Both the position numbers and the translations under genes were made by a program. From Dicaeum eximium (taxonomy: Eukaryota; Chordata; Aves; Passeriformes; Dicaeidae): a stretch of 64,000 bases of DNA. The DNA is taken from NCBI GenBank assembly GCA_013396995.1, contig VWZP01002400.1, positions 3,410,001 through 3,474,000 on the forward strand. Reading direction: 5' to 3'. Below, in pieces: positions 49,701 to 59,870 of this stretch. The notes under the pieces were generated by a model. It was given only the letters and a program-made list of their open reading frames with translations, was not told the origin of the DNA and did no database searches. How positions within the stretch are numbered: the stretch's first letter is position 1; every line of letters starts with the position of its first letter.

Positions 49701-52700
49701 CAGGGGTCCTGGCTTGGCACTGAGCTTGCTTCTCTAGTCCTTATGCAACCTGGGTAACTTCCAGGAGTTTCCATTGTGTAGGGACGTTGGGAGCAAGCCT
49801 AATGGGCTTAGCTAAGCAAACAGTTGCTGAATTGATTGCAGTGATGTCCATTATCAGAACCTTTCACTCATTAGGATGTTCTGATGAGCTGCGAGCTAAA
49901 AACACAAGCTTAATAATGCAGCTGAACCAAGTGCCATGTCCTTAAAAGTCATGCTGAGAATAACTGCACTGCCAAACAAGAAATGAGCAGTCTTCAATTA
50001 AAGAAAGAAAAGAAAGCAGTTTAGAGCTACCGTTCATGTTACGTATTTCCAAAGAAGCTTTCATTTTCAAAAGTGACAGAATTTGAAGAGCCTTTTTAGG
50101 TTTTCATTTAAAAGTGAGCAAAAAATGCAAAATGTCATAGTTTGAGAGTTTATTAAAATCTAGTCTCTTCACTTAATTTACACTTCTCTTCTGTGATTAC
50201 TAGCTCATCAGAGTTTATGCCAATATGTAAATTTTAGTTTCTACAGGGAAAGGGTAATTGTTTTGAAGGCTAATTGGTTATTAATTTGTTTTCTGTGAAT
50301 TGGGTTTTTTAGCTAGTGCCTCACGAGGAAGCACTTTTCCATAATTTTTGATGAAACATAGAAGAATGGTGGTGTTTGTCAGTGTTATTAATAGGTGTCC
50401 TGAAACACTGAACCCTCTCAAGGAGCAATATCGTACATAAAGGATCTTTCTGCTTCTTTTGGAAAACTTAACCAAATTTTGTTCCATTTCATTTTATTAA
50501 GATAGATCTGAGAAGCAGCTATGGTTAATTTATCCTATACAGTTAAGATAGCTAATAACATTTGAAGTGTTTTGGTTTAATGCCACAAGAACATAGTAAA
50601 GAATAAAATAAAATCTTGAGTAATTTTTTTTAATGGAGTAATTTTCTTTAACTTGTATATACAGATATTAAAATGTTTTTCTCTTCTGAAATTTTTGTAG
50701 CGAGTGGAAAATGGTGACTTCAACTGGATTATTCCAGGAAAGTTTTTGGCTTTTAGTGGACCACACCCAAAAAGCAAACTTGAAAATGGTATGGTATATA
50801 TTTTAATGCTGTGCTATGATCTTATTTTTCCAGCATGTAAAACCATCACAACAAAAAAGCAGAAGATAGTAGAGGGTTATAGATCAGTTTTAATCTTCAG
50901 AAATAATCATCCAGTGAGCATTTTATATATGCTCATAGAATTTAATTTTAAAAGTTTTGGAATTCTTCTTTGCCAGAAGAATTTCAATTCTTCTGACAGT
51001 CAGTAACTTTTCATCCTGTGACAAGTGCCTGAGAGACTCAGGCTGCTCACTGTCCTCCTGGAACCTGACACCTGATACAGTAAGTGTGCAGAATTAAAGG
51101 TGAGTTGCATTAAACACAGAAGACTCTGTTAAGAGTTTTATGACACAGACCAGGAAAGACTGTTAAAAGAAGCTTGCCTTTCCTACTGAAGATACTTGGG
51201 GTAATGTGAAGAACCTAGGGAATGTGATTCTAATGGAATAAAAAATGAGGAAAAACTTGACTGCTTGACTGACAGAAGGAAAGTAGAGATTTGGTCCAGC
51301 TAAAAGGAAAGTAAATCATTTAAATACTACCATCAGGTTTTTTCTGAGTTTGACTATATCATTTGTGCAACATCCTGTTGTTTATGTGAGCATATTTTCT
51401 GAATATCTACCTTCCCTCCCCATCCCCTTCCTCTGCTCTCTCATGTTTCTTTTATGACTGAAATGCTGCTGGTTACATAGTGTCCACTGAAAATTTAAAC
51501 AAAATCCAGAAAGAAAATATTTTGGTTTCTTCCTCAATCATTGTTACAGCCCTTTCTTAAAGAACTTTTTCTAAATTTATTTAAATTGTTCCATGGAATT
51601 TGGAAAACCTGTATTTTGTTTATAACATATATAACTGAAAATTATTAAATGAACACACTTAAAATCCAGTTATGAAACTATAAATAACCCTCTCCCAGGT
51701 GATTGCAAGTACACATTACAAAGCTACGTTTTTCTCATTATCTTGTGGCTGGAATTGCATTTACTAATGACTTGTCCTGAACAGCTGTCTTGTGGTTGGT
51801 CACTGACCTCCCTCCCTGTCCTCCATCTTCGTCTAGAGGATCCTTTTGTCTCTCAACAGAGAATCAAGGGAAAAAAGCTCTTTTGCTTCCCAGTATGACA
51901 GGAATATTTTTGGTACTGCAGTTTATCCTTTGATTGTTTCTCTTGTCCATAGTATAGATGAGCAATCTATTTTCCTTATAAACAGTGTTTCTTATTCAAG
52001 CATGCTTTTATTCTTTGATCTGCAGCTTGACTCTAGATAAACAGCTGTTCTGAAATACTGAATTTGTATATATCCCCAGCTTTATTTATAAATCCCCCTT
52101 GCAAAGAAGAATGGGGGCTTAATCGGAGATAGTAGAGTGTTTAACATAAACTGTTTCAACTTTCTGCCTCCTAATACTTTTTATAATAAAAGTGGTCTTA
52201 ATGGGCATTTTTGGACAATTTTTTAATATCACTTAACATGTCTATTCTGAATAAAGTATTAAAGCATTTTTAGTATTAGCGTGTTTATTATTCAAAAAGT
52301 TTTCAGGGGCCATTTTGATTAGTGGGATTTTGAACTTCATGAACCTAGGACATTAAATAATTTTGGCTTTATTTTTTGTATAGGTTATCCTCTTCATGCA
52401 CCTGAAGCCTACTTCCCCTATTTCAAGAAGCATAGCATCACATCAATCATAAGACTAAACAAAAAAATTTATGAGGCAAAACGCTTTACTGATGCTGGTT
52501 TTGAGCATTATGATCTGTTCTTCATCGATGGCAGCACACCAAGTGACAGTATAGTCCAGAGGTTCCTGAACATCTGTGAAAATGCTGATGGTGGCATTGC
52601 TGTACATTGTAAAGGTATGTGCACCTATTCATTTCTGGCTGAAATTCAAAATAAGTATAAATCCATAGAGTTTATCCCAGAAGTACAGCATTTAAGAACA

Positions 52701-55700
52701 CTTTCAGATTGTGAGAGTAATAATGCTTTATGGTGCTTAACTAAATATATGCCAAGTATTTGTTATTTTTCTGTGTTTATGAAGTCCTTACATCCTACAC
52801 TGTTACTTGCAGGAACTGACAGTCTGTTGTTCATTGTTCTGTGGTTTTTTTTAATATTACTTGAAAACTTGGGATTTAGTTGATGGAGGTTTCTTTTTTG
52901 CATTATGCTTTCACAGCATTATGATAATTGGCTAGGAAATGCAAAACACTAAAAGGTTTTCTTTGTGCTTTTTGACTGTTCTACATTTTCTGTGGAGTAT
53001 GAATTCCACATTTCAAGCTGATATGAGTTATTGTGATGCCAGCATTTCAAACCAGCCTAATTCAGCAAACCAGCCAGAAAATGCACAAAACATGCTTAGG
53101 CAAGAGAGATTAACAAAGGCTTTTAAGGGTTCAGCTTGATTTATGTTTAGAGCTGTGTAAGGACATTGTGGAGACAAATGTCTTGCCTGATCAGAAGCAA
53201 GAATAATACTATTCATAATTTTCCCATGAGCAACAAATATGCATTTCAAAGATAAACAGGTTTATTTGCCAACATGTTGTTACTGTTGCTAGAACCCAGA
53301 AGTTCTGGCGTTGATAAGCTGGGCATCTGCTAATTGGCTAAATAAGGGTATAAACCATTGATTAGCAGGAGGCTGTTAGTAAGTTCCAGGGTTAGCTGCT
53401 AAAGGAATATAACATACTTGGTAGTGAGTTAGAGATGTGCTTTCTAGGACTTTTGGTCATTTTTTTCTGACCATTTAGTAGGCAAATCAACAATCTGGTT
53501 CTTTATAGTTTTTACACCACCCTAAATTAACCTCTACAGTGTTAAATCAACAGTTAACTCAGGCAGAGTTATATTGCAGAGGTGTTCTGAGCACAGCTAT
53601 TACTCTGGAAGCAGCTTGTCTCTGATGAGATAGAGCAGTTAATTGCAAAGGATTGTAATGGAAAGTTTGTACATTAGCAGAATGTTGGAGGAAAGAAATG
53701 AAATCAATACTTCACCTTTTAAATGAGTCTTCAGAGCTTGTCTTCCAAGCTACAATTATGGAACCTCACTATGTGTGAACGTCTACCTTCATCCTGCCTA
53801 AATCATCTTCACTTTCAAAAAAGTCAGTTAGTTAGTGGTTAAATGTAAAGAGCTTGTAGTTGTGTATAGAACTGTCAGTAGAGATGTCTGGCTGCTTGGA
53901 GGGTTTCCATTTGCATAATTGTTGGTGCATAAACAGTAGTAGGCTACTGTGAGACTGTAAATTGCAAATACTGTATTTGTAGGAATTAAGGTTTAAATGG
54001 GGAAATACTTTACTAATAGATGAGGCACAGAGCTAGAAAGAGAATTCTCACTCTGTAGTTTGAGATTTTACTGATAAAAGCAGATTTCTCTGTGTCTCTG
54101 TTGTCCCCTTAAAAACAGGATTAGTTTGGGATTTGTTGGGCAATGGGTTAAATTATTTTAAGCTATTGATATCTAAAATTATACAGTGGTCAATAGTCAC
54201 TGCTGTTTATACAGATAGCAGTGAATAGTTTTATGTGCTGGTTTCACAACAAAACTGATTCAAAAAGACAAACACTGCTGAGTTGCTCTCTGTTGAGATG
54301 TGACATTTGCACCATGGTTTTTAGGTACTTGTGTTGGATTCTCAAAGGTGCTTTGATTCTGGTTTTTTACTGCTATTCAAATACGAAGTTGGTACCCAGC
54401 TTAATAATAGCTTTTTTTAAAATATTGGCCTTTTTTTAAACAAAGTTTGGAGTAGAATTTTTCAAGTACCATGAGTGATTGCTGTTGCAGGTGTTCTTTT
54501 AAATGTAAACTTTTCCCAAGTATGAAAGATTTGTCCCTATAGCTACAGCATTGAAATTGAATTATGTGATAAATGGGACACTGAATCAGAAATTTCTTCA
54601 AATACTAATATGGTGAATAACATTGCGTGGAAGTTTTCTTAAATCCCATACTTTTATTTGACAATTCTGGCGTGCTCATCCCTTCATATGTGGCTGTTGG
54701 TACTTGTGTTTCTGTAGCTGGCCTGGGGAGAACAGGAACACTGATTGCCTGCTACATAATGAAGCACTACAAGTTCACACACGCTGAAGCCATTGCCTGG
54801 ATAAGAATATGTCGGCCAGGCTCTATTATAGGACCCCAGCAACATTTCTTGGAACAGTATGTATAAATATATATACCTTCTTTCCTCCTCTCCATCCCTA
54901 TCCATCTTGCAATATTTATAGGACCTCATTTGTCTACTGACATGTGTAAGTTATTGCCTGTTCAATAGGTTTAAGGTTAGTTAATAGAGGATTGAAATCT
55001 GAGTTACTCAGAAACAGTCAGCTTCTCTGGAGTTCTGTGCATTTTGTCCCCTTAAAGGGGCACAGGGCCTCAAGACTGCATGTTTCTGTTCTGGGGAATT
55101 TAGGAGTTAGACAGATGTGTTGGAAGTGGACAGATGTGGACAAAAGATTAAATCAACAAATAGGATTTAGTAAATATTAGCATCAAAAGAATAGTCTTTA
55201 AATACTTTATAAAGCATCTGTGGCACTTAAAATTAATCTTAAAATGGTATCATTCATATGGTTTTTCTTTATTGTAACTAAAGAGTAAGTAAGTACTTGG
55301 TAGAAAGCTTATGATCTCCATCAGATTCCTCAGCATGATGTATGAAACATTTCTCATTTGGAGCTAGTAGTTGTAGGCAAACAAATGTATGGTTTTAATA
55401 TAGCTTCAGATTTGATCCTGACTGGAAACGAATGACAGTGATGTAGAGAGTAAGTTTAATGTCTTACTGGTTCTGTGTTGTGCATTTACAATTGCAGTGG
55501 TTATGCTGATATATTTGAATCAATGGCATGATGATATTTATTTGGAGGAATTTTCACTTTTATGGGACAAAACATTTTAACAAAATCCACTACAAATAGG
55601 AAAAAGAGAATTCATAAGCTCTGCTAGATACTGTGTCAATACTGTAAAAGATGCACCAACCTTGCATCTTGAAATCCATAGAATATTGGAGAGAAAGAGG

Positions 55701-58700
55701 TGTTACTGTAATTCAAGAGAAATAGAGCATGAATGAAGAGTTTTATTTATTTTCCAGTGATTCTGGAGGGGTTTTTGTTGTTGTTTATAAGTATTGAGGT
55801 TTTAAATTTTTTTGTGATAGACATGTAACTTTTTTCCCCAGATGAAGATATACAGAAGATTCAAATGTTGGGAATCTGTAAGCGAGGCATGTTTTCATAT
55901 GGTTTTTTATATGTATGCAAATTTGTTGATCTGAAATGGCTTTGGTTTTGTATCCTGAAGGAAGCAAGCAATGTTATGGCTGGAGGGAGATCTCATCCAA
56001 TCAAAGCAGAAACAGCGAGGAGTTGATGGAAACATTAACAGAGTTCTTTGTGGCTTGAATGACATTTCCATCAGTGACAGTCTGAATAAAGCACAAGACT
56101 TGGATCAATACAAGGAGGTAAGTGTTCTTAGGAAAAATTTCAAGCAGACTGAAGCTAAGCTTTTAATAACTAGCTATAGATAACTTCTGGATTTTTGGCT
56201 TTTTTATGCTTGTATTGGTATTAGATTGATTTTTCTCAGAGTAACTTTTTTTAGGTCATAATTAGAACAAATCTCCACTTAAAAAAATAAAGAAGATCAA
56301 GTAATATTTAAAACTGTTACAGGTAATTTTTCAAGCTTCCAAAGGTTTTCATTATTTCAAGTCATTCTGTCAGGATTTTCAGTTGTTTTCTTGAGAATGA
56401 AGGAAAAGAAGTCAGCTTTCCTCCTGGAAATAAAAAATTTGCTTATTCCAAGTTGTTAACTAATAACAAGGCAGGTGTGTATAAATGTCCAACAGACCTC
56501 CTTAAAGTAAATAAATGCTGGCATTAGGTTTGAGTATTGTGAACTTAGGGGCCAGATTCTGCAAGAGCCCTGTGTGAGTGTGTTTGTACAGAGGCACATT
56601 TCATGTAGCAGAACTATGCAAAGAGTAGTGCCATGTCTGCAGATCAGCCTTCTGGAGTCTGACCCTTGGGAAGGGAGATCCTCAGTGCTTTCAAAATATG
56701 CTGCTCCTAGGATTTGATAGATTCCCTTGCTTGCATACTTTTGTTTCCCAGAATGATTCTGAAGACAAAGATGTGGAAGCTCAGAATGGGATGACACAGG
56801 GAGATAAGCTGAATGCCTTAAAAACTCGTAGACAGCCTTGTTCCACTACAACTGGAGCTCTGAGGTAATTATACCAGTCTGAGGTCATTTGCAGTTTTAA
56901 ATTCAGTCCATGCTATGAAATCTGTGTGGCAAGTACATGATCTTGTTTAAGGCAGTGATACTATCTGTACTACCTTCTGTGGTGGAAACTTCTCCAGATA
57001 TGTATCTATTAGTTGCAGATCTGGTCTGTTAATCTTTTTCTTCTCTCCTTTTTTGCCCTCTGTCTCCCTGTTTAGGGATGCCTTCTTACTGTGTAGCAGG
57101 AAAAGATAATGTAAAAAATACTTCAAGATTTTCAAGTTTACATTTAGTATTTGAAAACTTATGACTTGAACCCAATATTCTTAATCAAACTTAATTGTCT
57201 TTCTATAATTACTTTTCTGTACTCCTTATAGAAATTTAGAATTTTTCAGAACCAGTAAAAATGTGAAGTTTGAAATTAAACCTGAATTAACTCTCTGTTC
57301 TTTAACTGTAAATTAAAACACTGATTGTGAAAAATTCTAACTCTTATTTGTATATTTTAAGCCAACCCGAGACACATAGATATGATTTGGCAGAGGGGAA
57401 AGGCTTTTTATCCTTGGATAAAGATTGCTGCTTTTGTTTCTTTAGGCTGCAAGACATGAAACTGCACACCAGGTCAATATCACAGCCCTTCAGGTACTGA
57501 CTTGAAAATTCTAGTTCTAAATGTATATCACTTGACTAGGGTCTCCAAATTTTCTGTGTTTTGGATCGTTGCTAATCAATTGATGTGATCACTATTTCAG
57601 ACTTCTGAGCATAGGCAGGTAACAAACCTTTTTAAATACTTGCAAATTGCATGCCTTACCCCATTAAATCTAAAACACAACATGTAAGATAAAATTTCTA
57701 TCATTATCAAGCATTAATACTGAAAAGAGCACATTTTTTCAGTTTTGTGACCTGAATTTTTGAGTTGGATTTCTCCAGATGGCTAGCATTGGAAATGAAT
57801 GTTTTACCCCTTCTTGGTGTGTAATTAAAGCTGCTCAATGTCATTTTTCTTCTGTGCTTGTAGTTGGAGATCTGTACCCAAGTTTTTTCATCCTTTAAGG
57901 TCTGATTGTTGTATCCCCTGATCTAGGGCTAGAGAAAATTAATTTTTAAAATTAATGTAGACAGCCATAATTTGAGTAGTCCAGTGTAACATACATACAG
58001 CTCATGATCAACACATGAAGAATTTTGTCATTAAGAATCCTACCCTAGAAAGAGCTGCATGTTCTGTTCAACTTGTGAGAATTTTCATTTGGAAATTATG
58101 CTGACCTCATGAAAGCTACAGTTTGGGGTTTTTCTAATCATACTTGCTCTATAAGCTCAAAAAGTACTCTTAATCAAGTTTACATTTAGAGTTCTAAAAC
58201 TTATGGTAAAACTTAGAATAAATCTGTAAAAAATGGACACTTGGCCTTCATAAATTATCAAGGGGAAAAGTAGCTTGTAACTTTTTAATAAGGTGCAGCA
58301 GGGGAAATACTTGGAGTGGATATCTGGAAAGTTTTTTTTTTTTAAATATGTTTAAGCAGGCAAACTTGAGTTTTTGCTGTTGAGTTCTCAGACTTGAGAA
58401 TTCACACTTTTTAAAATACCAGTCTATGTACTGATATTTTAAAGATTATGTGTTGCAGATGTATATTATAATTATAAAATCTTACTTCTCACTGGAACTC
58501 TGCACTCTTTTTAGACTGAATACTTCAGGTAGCACAGAAGGATCCATATCTCCTCTGAAGGCCTCCAGAGTGATGACAGTGACTTCACCATCTGCAGAAA
58601 GAATAAGCAGACTTTCCACATCCTCAGGCTCTAATCTTAAAAGGTTTTTTTCTTCTTCTCATTTTGGTACAAATGCTTACAGTATCCTACAGAGTTTGTC

Positions 58701-59870
58701 AGCACATCTGCAGTCTATGAAGTGCTTGCTGTTCTTGGCTATAACACTTAAATTTACTTACAATTATTTGCTGTTCCATTAGCCAAACCTTAGTTGCCTA
58801 CAGATTTAACAAATGTGGGTTTATCAAGATTGTGTCATCAGAAACATTACTGTCTTGCTCAAGTGGATTGTTAAGGTTTTTTTCACTTATCTCAGTTTAT
58901 AGATGTTTTGCAGATATTCCCACTAGTCTATATACTGTTACTCTCAGAGTACTCAGTGGTAATTAATTTTTTAATGAACCGCTGATTTATTGTTATTTAG
59001 CTCCATTATTACTATTGTCCTAAGTAATTATATATATTAGGTGACACTCAGAATGATTGATGCATTTTTAATAAATATGTGCACAAATATTTGCCTGAAC
59101 AGAGTAACCAGCTTGAGGTATTTCAGGACAACCTATTTCTAGTCTCAAATTTTGTCATATTACTACTTGGCTACTTGAAGGCTTCTATCACAAAACTGAT
59201 AGCAAGAAACAGAGGGGGATTTCTTACTGTTCCATGTACACAAACTTCTTTAGTGTGAATCAAACTGCCTAAACCTTTTAACAGCATCTCCTGCATGCAT
59301 GTATGGTTGGACAGAGGTGAAAGCTGGCCATGGTGTATTGCTTGAATAAGCAAGACTTGGAGAGTCCTTACAAAGAATTCTGCTTTTTGTTACTTAGGAG
59401 CTAGAAAAGGAACCTGTGTGCAAACACAGATTGTTTCAGGATGGTCTGTGTTATTCACCTAATGTTTTCTGAATTGTCTGTTACATTTTTGTATGTATCT
59501 CTACATACCTTGTGAATATTTATTTTTCCCCTGCATGTGTTTTCCATTCAGCATTTCCATAAACTCCAGACTAGCCAGTTCTCTAGGGAACCTGTATGCT
59601 GCTCCAGATGATGATGAGAGCAAAATGACATCATCGCCCTCTAGGACAGGTTTTTCTGTAAGCCATATCTCCAATCACCTGAATGGCAGCTTGCAGCTGT
59701 CACACAGAAAAAAACATGAACTGAACAACAACTTGTACAACAGAAACAGCAGTAGTGGCACCAACCTGAGCAGCCAAAGCAGCTTTCAGAGCGCCGTGAC
59801 AGATGAGTACACACCAGCCTTCCTTTATGGGCCTTACAACTCCTCCAGCACGATCCCAGAGTCCATTCCT
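19670..59870 (+). CDS. CDC14A: CDC14A dual-specificity phosphatase, exons 1-15
   Basis: Proline-directed phosphoserine phosphatase of the CDC14 family; in vertebrates linked to centrosomes, stereocilia/kinocilia, actin and sperm. Fifteen exons join in phase to 580 residues ending SIP; human has 585 to the same point and then nine more in the last exon. Domain order: N-terminal DSP-like half (about residues 16-155), linker, catalytic half with Asp250 (FFIDGSTPSD, general acid), HCKAGLGRTG loop with nucleophile Cys277 and Arg283, then a Ser/Thr-rich basic tail (exons 11-15). Loop and acid are intact, so it should be active. CDC14A rather than CDC14B because the tail shows INSRLASSLGNL and ELNNN-YNR-S blocks typical of CDC14A. 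The start ATG is partly in the gap and the final exon is not found in the window. Confidence 0.95.
20022..20112 (+). CDS. CDC14A: CDC14A exon 2
   Basis: Acceptor TCTTTCAG, donor GAAAA|GTAAGT. Encodes DRLYFATLRTKPKSTVNTHY then FCTDEELVYE; matches the start of the CDC14 fold. Confidence 0.96.
21188..21300 (-). mobile_element. CR1 fragment, antisense
   Basis: GATTGGAAGGGACCTTTGGA is the complement of the CR1 3' end, followed by diverged antisense CR1 with AATTGGGGAAGGTCCTGAGC. Short and decayed. Confidence 0.6.
25625..25742 (+). mobile_element. CR1 ORF2 fragment
   Basis: Plus-strand translation KFSKGRCQILQLNGAALDVG resembles the conserved CR1 'N..KCQ.LHL' block also seen at about 10107. About 120 bases, truncated. 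Confidence 0.65.
28530..28700 (-). mobile_element. CR1 fragment, antisense
   Basis: CCTCTCTGGGCAATTGCTTC, then CAGTGTTTGATTGCTCTCA and TTTATGTTCAACTGAAAT, are the complement of the CR1 3' UTR core. Diverged, no coding. Confidence 0.75.
29937..30012 (+). CDS. CDC14A: CDC14A exon 3
   Basis: Acceptor TTTTTCCCCAG, donor AAAG|GTAAGC. Encodes FYGDFGPLNLAMLYRYCCKL then NKKLK. Confidence 0.96.
30013..36916 (+). other. CDC14A: CDC14A intron 3
   Basis: 6.9-kb AT-rich intron. A T/C-rich tract with TTTTTC repeats lies at about 36305-36335. A TA-rich stretch is at 33784-33806. No gene or clear transposon seen. Confidence 0.8.
36917..37009 (+). CDS. CDC14A: CDC14A exon 4
   Basis: 93 bases, 31 whole codons: YFSLSRKKIVYYTSFDQRKR then ANAAFLIGAYA. 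Acceptor TTAAACAG, donor GCT|GTAAGT. Being a multiple of three, it could be skipped without a frame change. Confidence 0.96.
37010..39250 (+). other. CDC14A: CDC14A intron 4
   Basis: AT-rich intron with a long T run (about 39229-39242) just before the exon 5 acceptor. No gene or clear repeat family. Confidence 0.8.
39251..39330 (+). CDS. CDC14A: CDC14A exon 5
   Basis: Encodes VIYLKKTPEEAYRTLLSGSN then PPYLPF and AG of Arg. Acceptor TTCCTTTTAG, donor AG|GTATGT. Confidence 0.96.
40485..40735 (-). mobile_element. CR1 fragment with reverse-transcriptase coding remnant
   Basis: The minus strand reads VMADRPVPRDWKKGNITPAF then KKELKGRARELQAGEH, matching the conserved CR1 RT segment of type 'PEDWRKANVTPIFKKG...NYRPVSLT'. 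It is frame-damaged and short. Antisense to CDC14A. Confidence 0.75.
44912..44946. repeat. Perfect 16-base inverted repeat, 3-base loop
   Basis: TTAACTTTAAAATTAC (44912-44927), loop AAA, then GTAATTTTAAAGTTAA (44931-44946). AT-rich hairpin of unknown role. Confidence 0.95.
45423..45489 (+). CDS. CDC14A: CDC14A exon 6
   Basis: Encodes DASFGSCTYNLTILDCLQGV then NK. Acceptor AATCTATAG, donor AAG|GTAATA. Confidence 0.95.
45490..47634 (+). other. CDC14A: CDC14A intron 6
   Basis: AT-rich intron. A GC-richer block near 45640-45780 has no identity I can assign. Confidence 0.8.
47635..47697 (+). CDS. CDC14A: CDC14A exon 7
   Basis: 63 bases, 21 codons: ALQHGFFDFKTFDVDEYEHY then E. Acceptor TGCCTTTTAG, donor GAG|GTTTGT, a rather weak donor. 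Confidence 0.95.
47698..50700 (+). other. CDC14A: CDC14A intron 7
   Basis: 3-kb AT-rich intron. A small two-copy tandem (GATCTACAGTACAGTA-like) lies at about 48718-48750. No gene seen. Confidence 0.8.
50701..50788 (+). CDS. CDC14A: CDC14A exon 8
   Basis: Encodes RVENGDFNWIIPGKFLAFSG then PHPKSKLEN and one base. Acceptor TTTTTGTAG, donor ATG|GTATGG. This is the linker into the catalytic half. Confidence 0.96.
50789..52383 (+). other. CDC14A: CDC14A intron 8
   Basis: AT-rich intron; the frame of exon 8 stays open for over 200 bases into it, by chance. No repeat family recognised. Confidence 0.8.
52384..52614 (+). CDS. CDC14A: CDC14A exon 9 (general acid and catalytic Cys)
   Basis: 231 bases, residues 202-278, from GYPLHAPEAYFPYFKK to GGIAVHCK. 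Carries Asp250 in FFIDGSTPSD and nucleophile Cys277. Acceptor TTGTATAG, donor AAAG|GTATGT; the P-loop is split by the intron after VHCK. Confidence 0.97.
52615..54717 (+). other. CDC14A: CDC14A intron 9
   Basis: AT-rich intron; nothing recognisable beyond random short open frames. Confidence 0.8.
54718..54856 (+). CDS. CDC14A: CDC14A exon 10 (rest of P-loop)
   Basis: Encodes AGLGRTGTLIACYIMKHYKF, then the THAEAIAWIRICRPGSIIGP block and QQHFLE plus CA. Arg283 of the phosphate loop is present. Acceptor TTTCTGTAG, donor CA|GTATGT. Confidence 0.97.
54857..55960 (+). other. CDC14A: CDC14A intron 10
   Basis: AT-rich intron; no repeat or gene recognised. Confidence 0.8.
55961..56117 (+). CDS. CDC14A: CDC14A exon 11
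   Basis: Encodes KQAMLWLEGDLIQSKQKQRG, then VDGNINRVLCGLNDISISDS and LNKAQDLDQYKE. Human counterpart KQASLWVQGD...INKILSGLDDMSI. Donor GAG|GTAAGT. Confidence 0.95.
56118..56751 (+). other. CDC14A: CDC14A intron 11
   Basis: Short AT-rich intron; nothing recognised. Confidence 0.8.
56752..56864 (+). CDS. CDC14A: CDC14A exon 12
   Basis: Encodes NDSEDKDVEAQNGMTQGDKL then NALKTRRQPCSTTTGAL. Matches human [25 protein letters not shown]. Acceptor TTTCCCAG, donor AG|GTAATT. Confidence 0.95.
56865..57445 (+). other. CDC14A: CDC14A intron 12
   Basis: AT-rich intron; nothing recognised. Confidence 0.8.
57446..57493 (+). CDS. CDC14A: CDC14A exon 13
   Basis: 48 bases: R-LQDMKLHTRSISQPF-(R). The SISQPF block matches human AVSQPFR. 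Acceptor TTTCTTTAG, donor CAG|GTACTG. A multiple of three, so it is a candidate cassette exon. Confidence 0.9.
57494..58514 (+). other. CDC14A: CDC14A intron 13
   Basis: AT-rich intron with a T run near 58331-58342. No gene seen. Confidence 0.8.
58515..58643 (+). CDS. CDC14A: CDC14A exon 14
   Basis: 129 bases: LNTSGSTEGSISPLKASRVM then TVTSPSAERISRLSTSSGSN and LK. Ser/Thr-rich tail. Acceptor CTTTTTAG; the donor AAAAG|GTTTTT is weak but is the only one that joins in phase to exon 15. Confidence 0.9.
58644..59551 (+). other. CDC14A: CDC14A intron 14
   Basis: AT-rich intron. The exon 14 frame stays open for about 140 bases past the donor. Confidence 0.8.
59552..59870 (+). CDS. CDC14A: CDC14A exon 15 (tail)
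   Basis: Encodes ISINSRLASSLGNLYAAPDD to SSSTIPESIP. INSRLASSLGNL is identical to human CDC14A. Acceptor TTCCATTCAG, donor CCT|GTAAGT. Human splices at the same SIP to a nine-codon last exon. Reading through the donor gives 12 more codons and TGA at 59907-59909. Confidence 0.93.

Noticed and set aside
50704..51006. 100-codon frame extending CDC14A exon 8 downstream
   Set aside because: Intron read-through: exon 8 ends at a GTATGG donor at 50788 and joins exactly to exon 9 at 52384.
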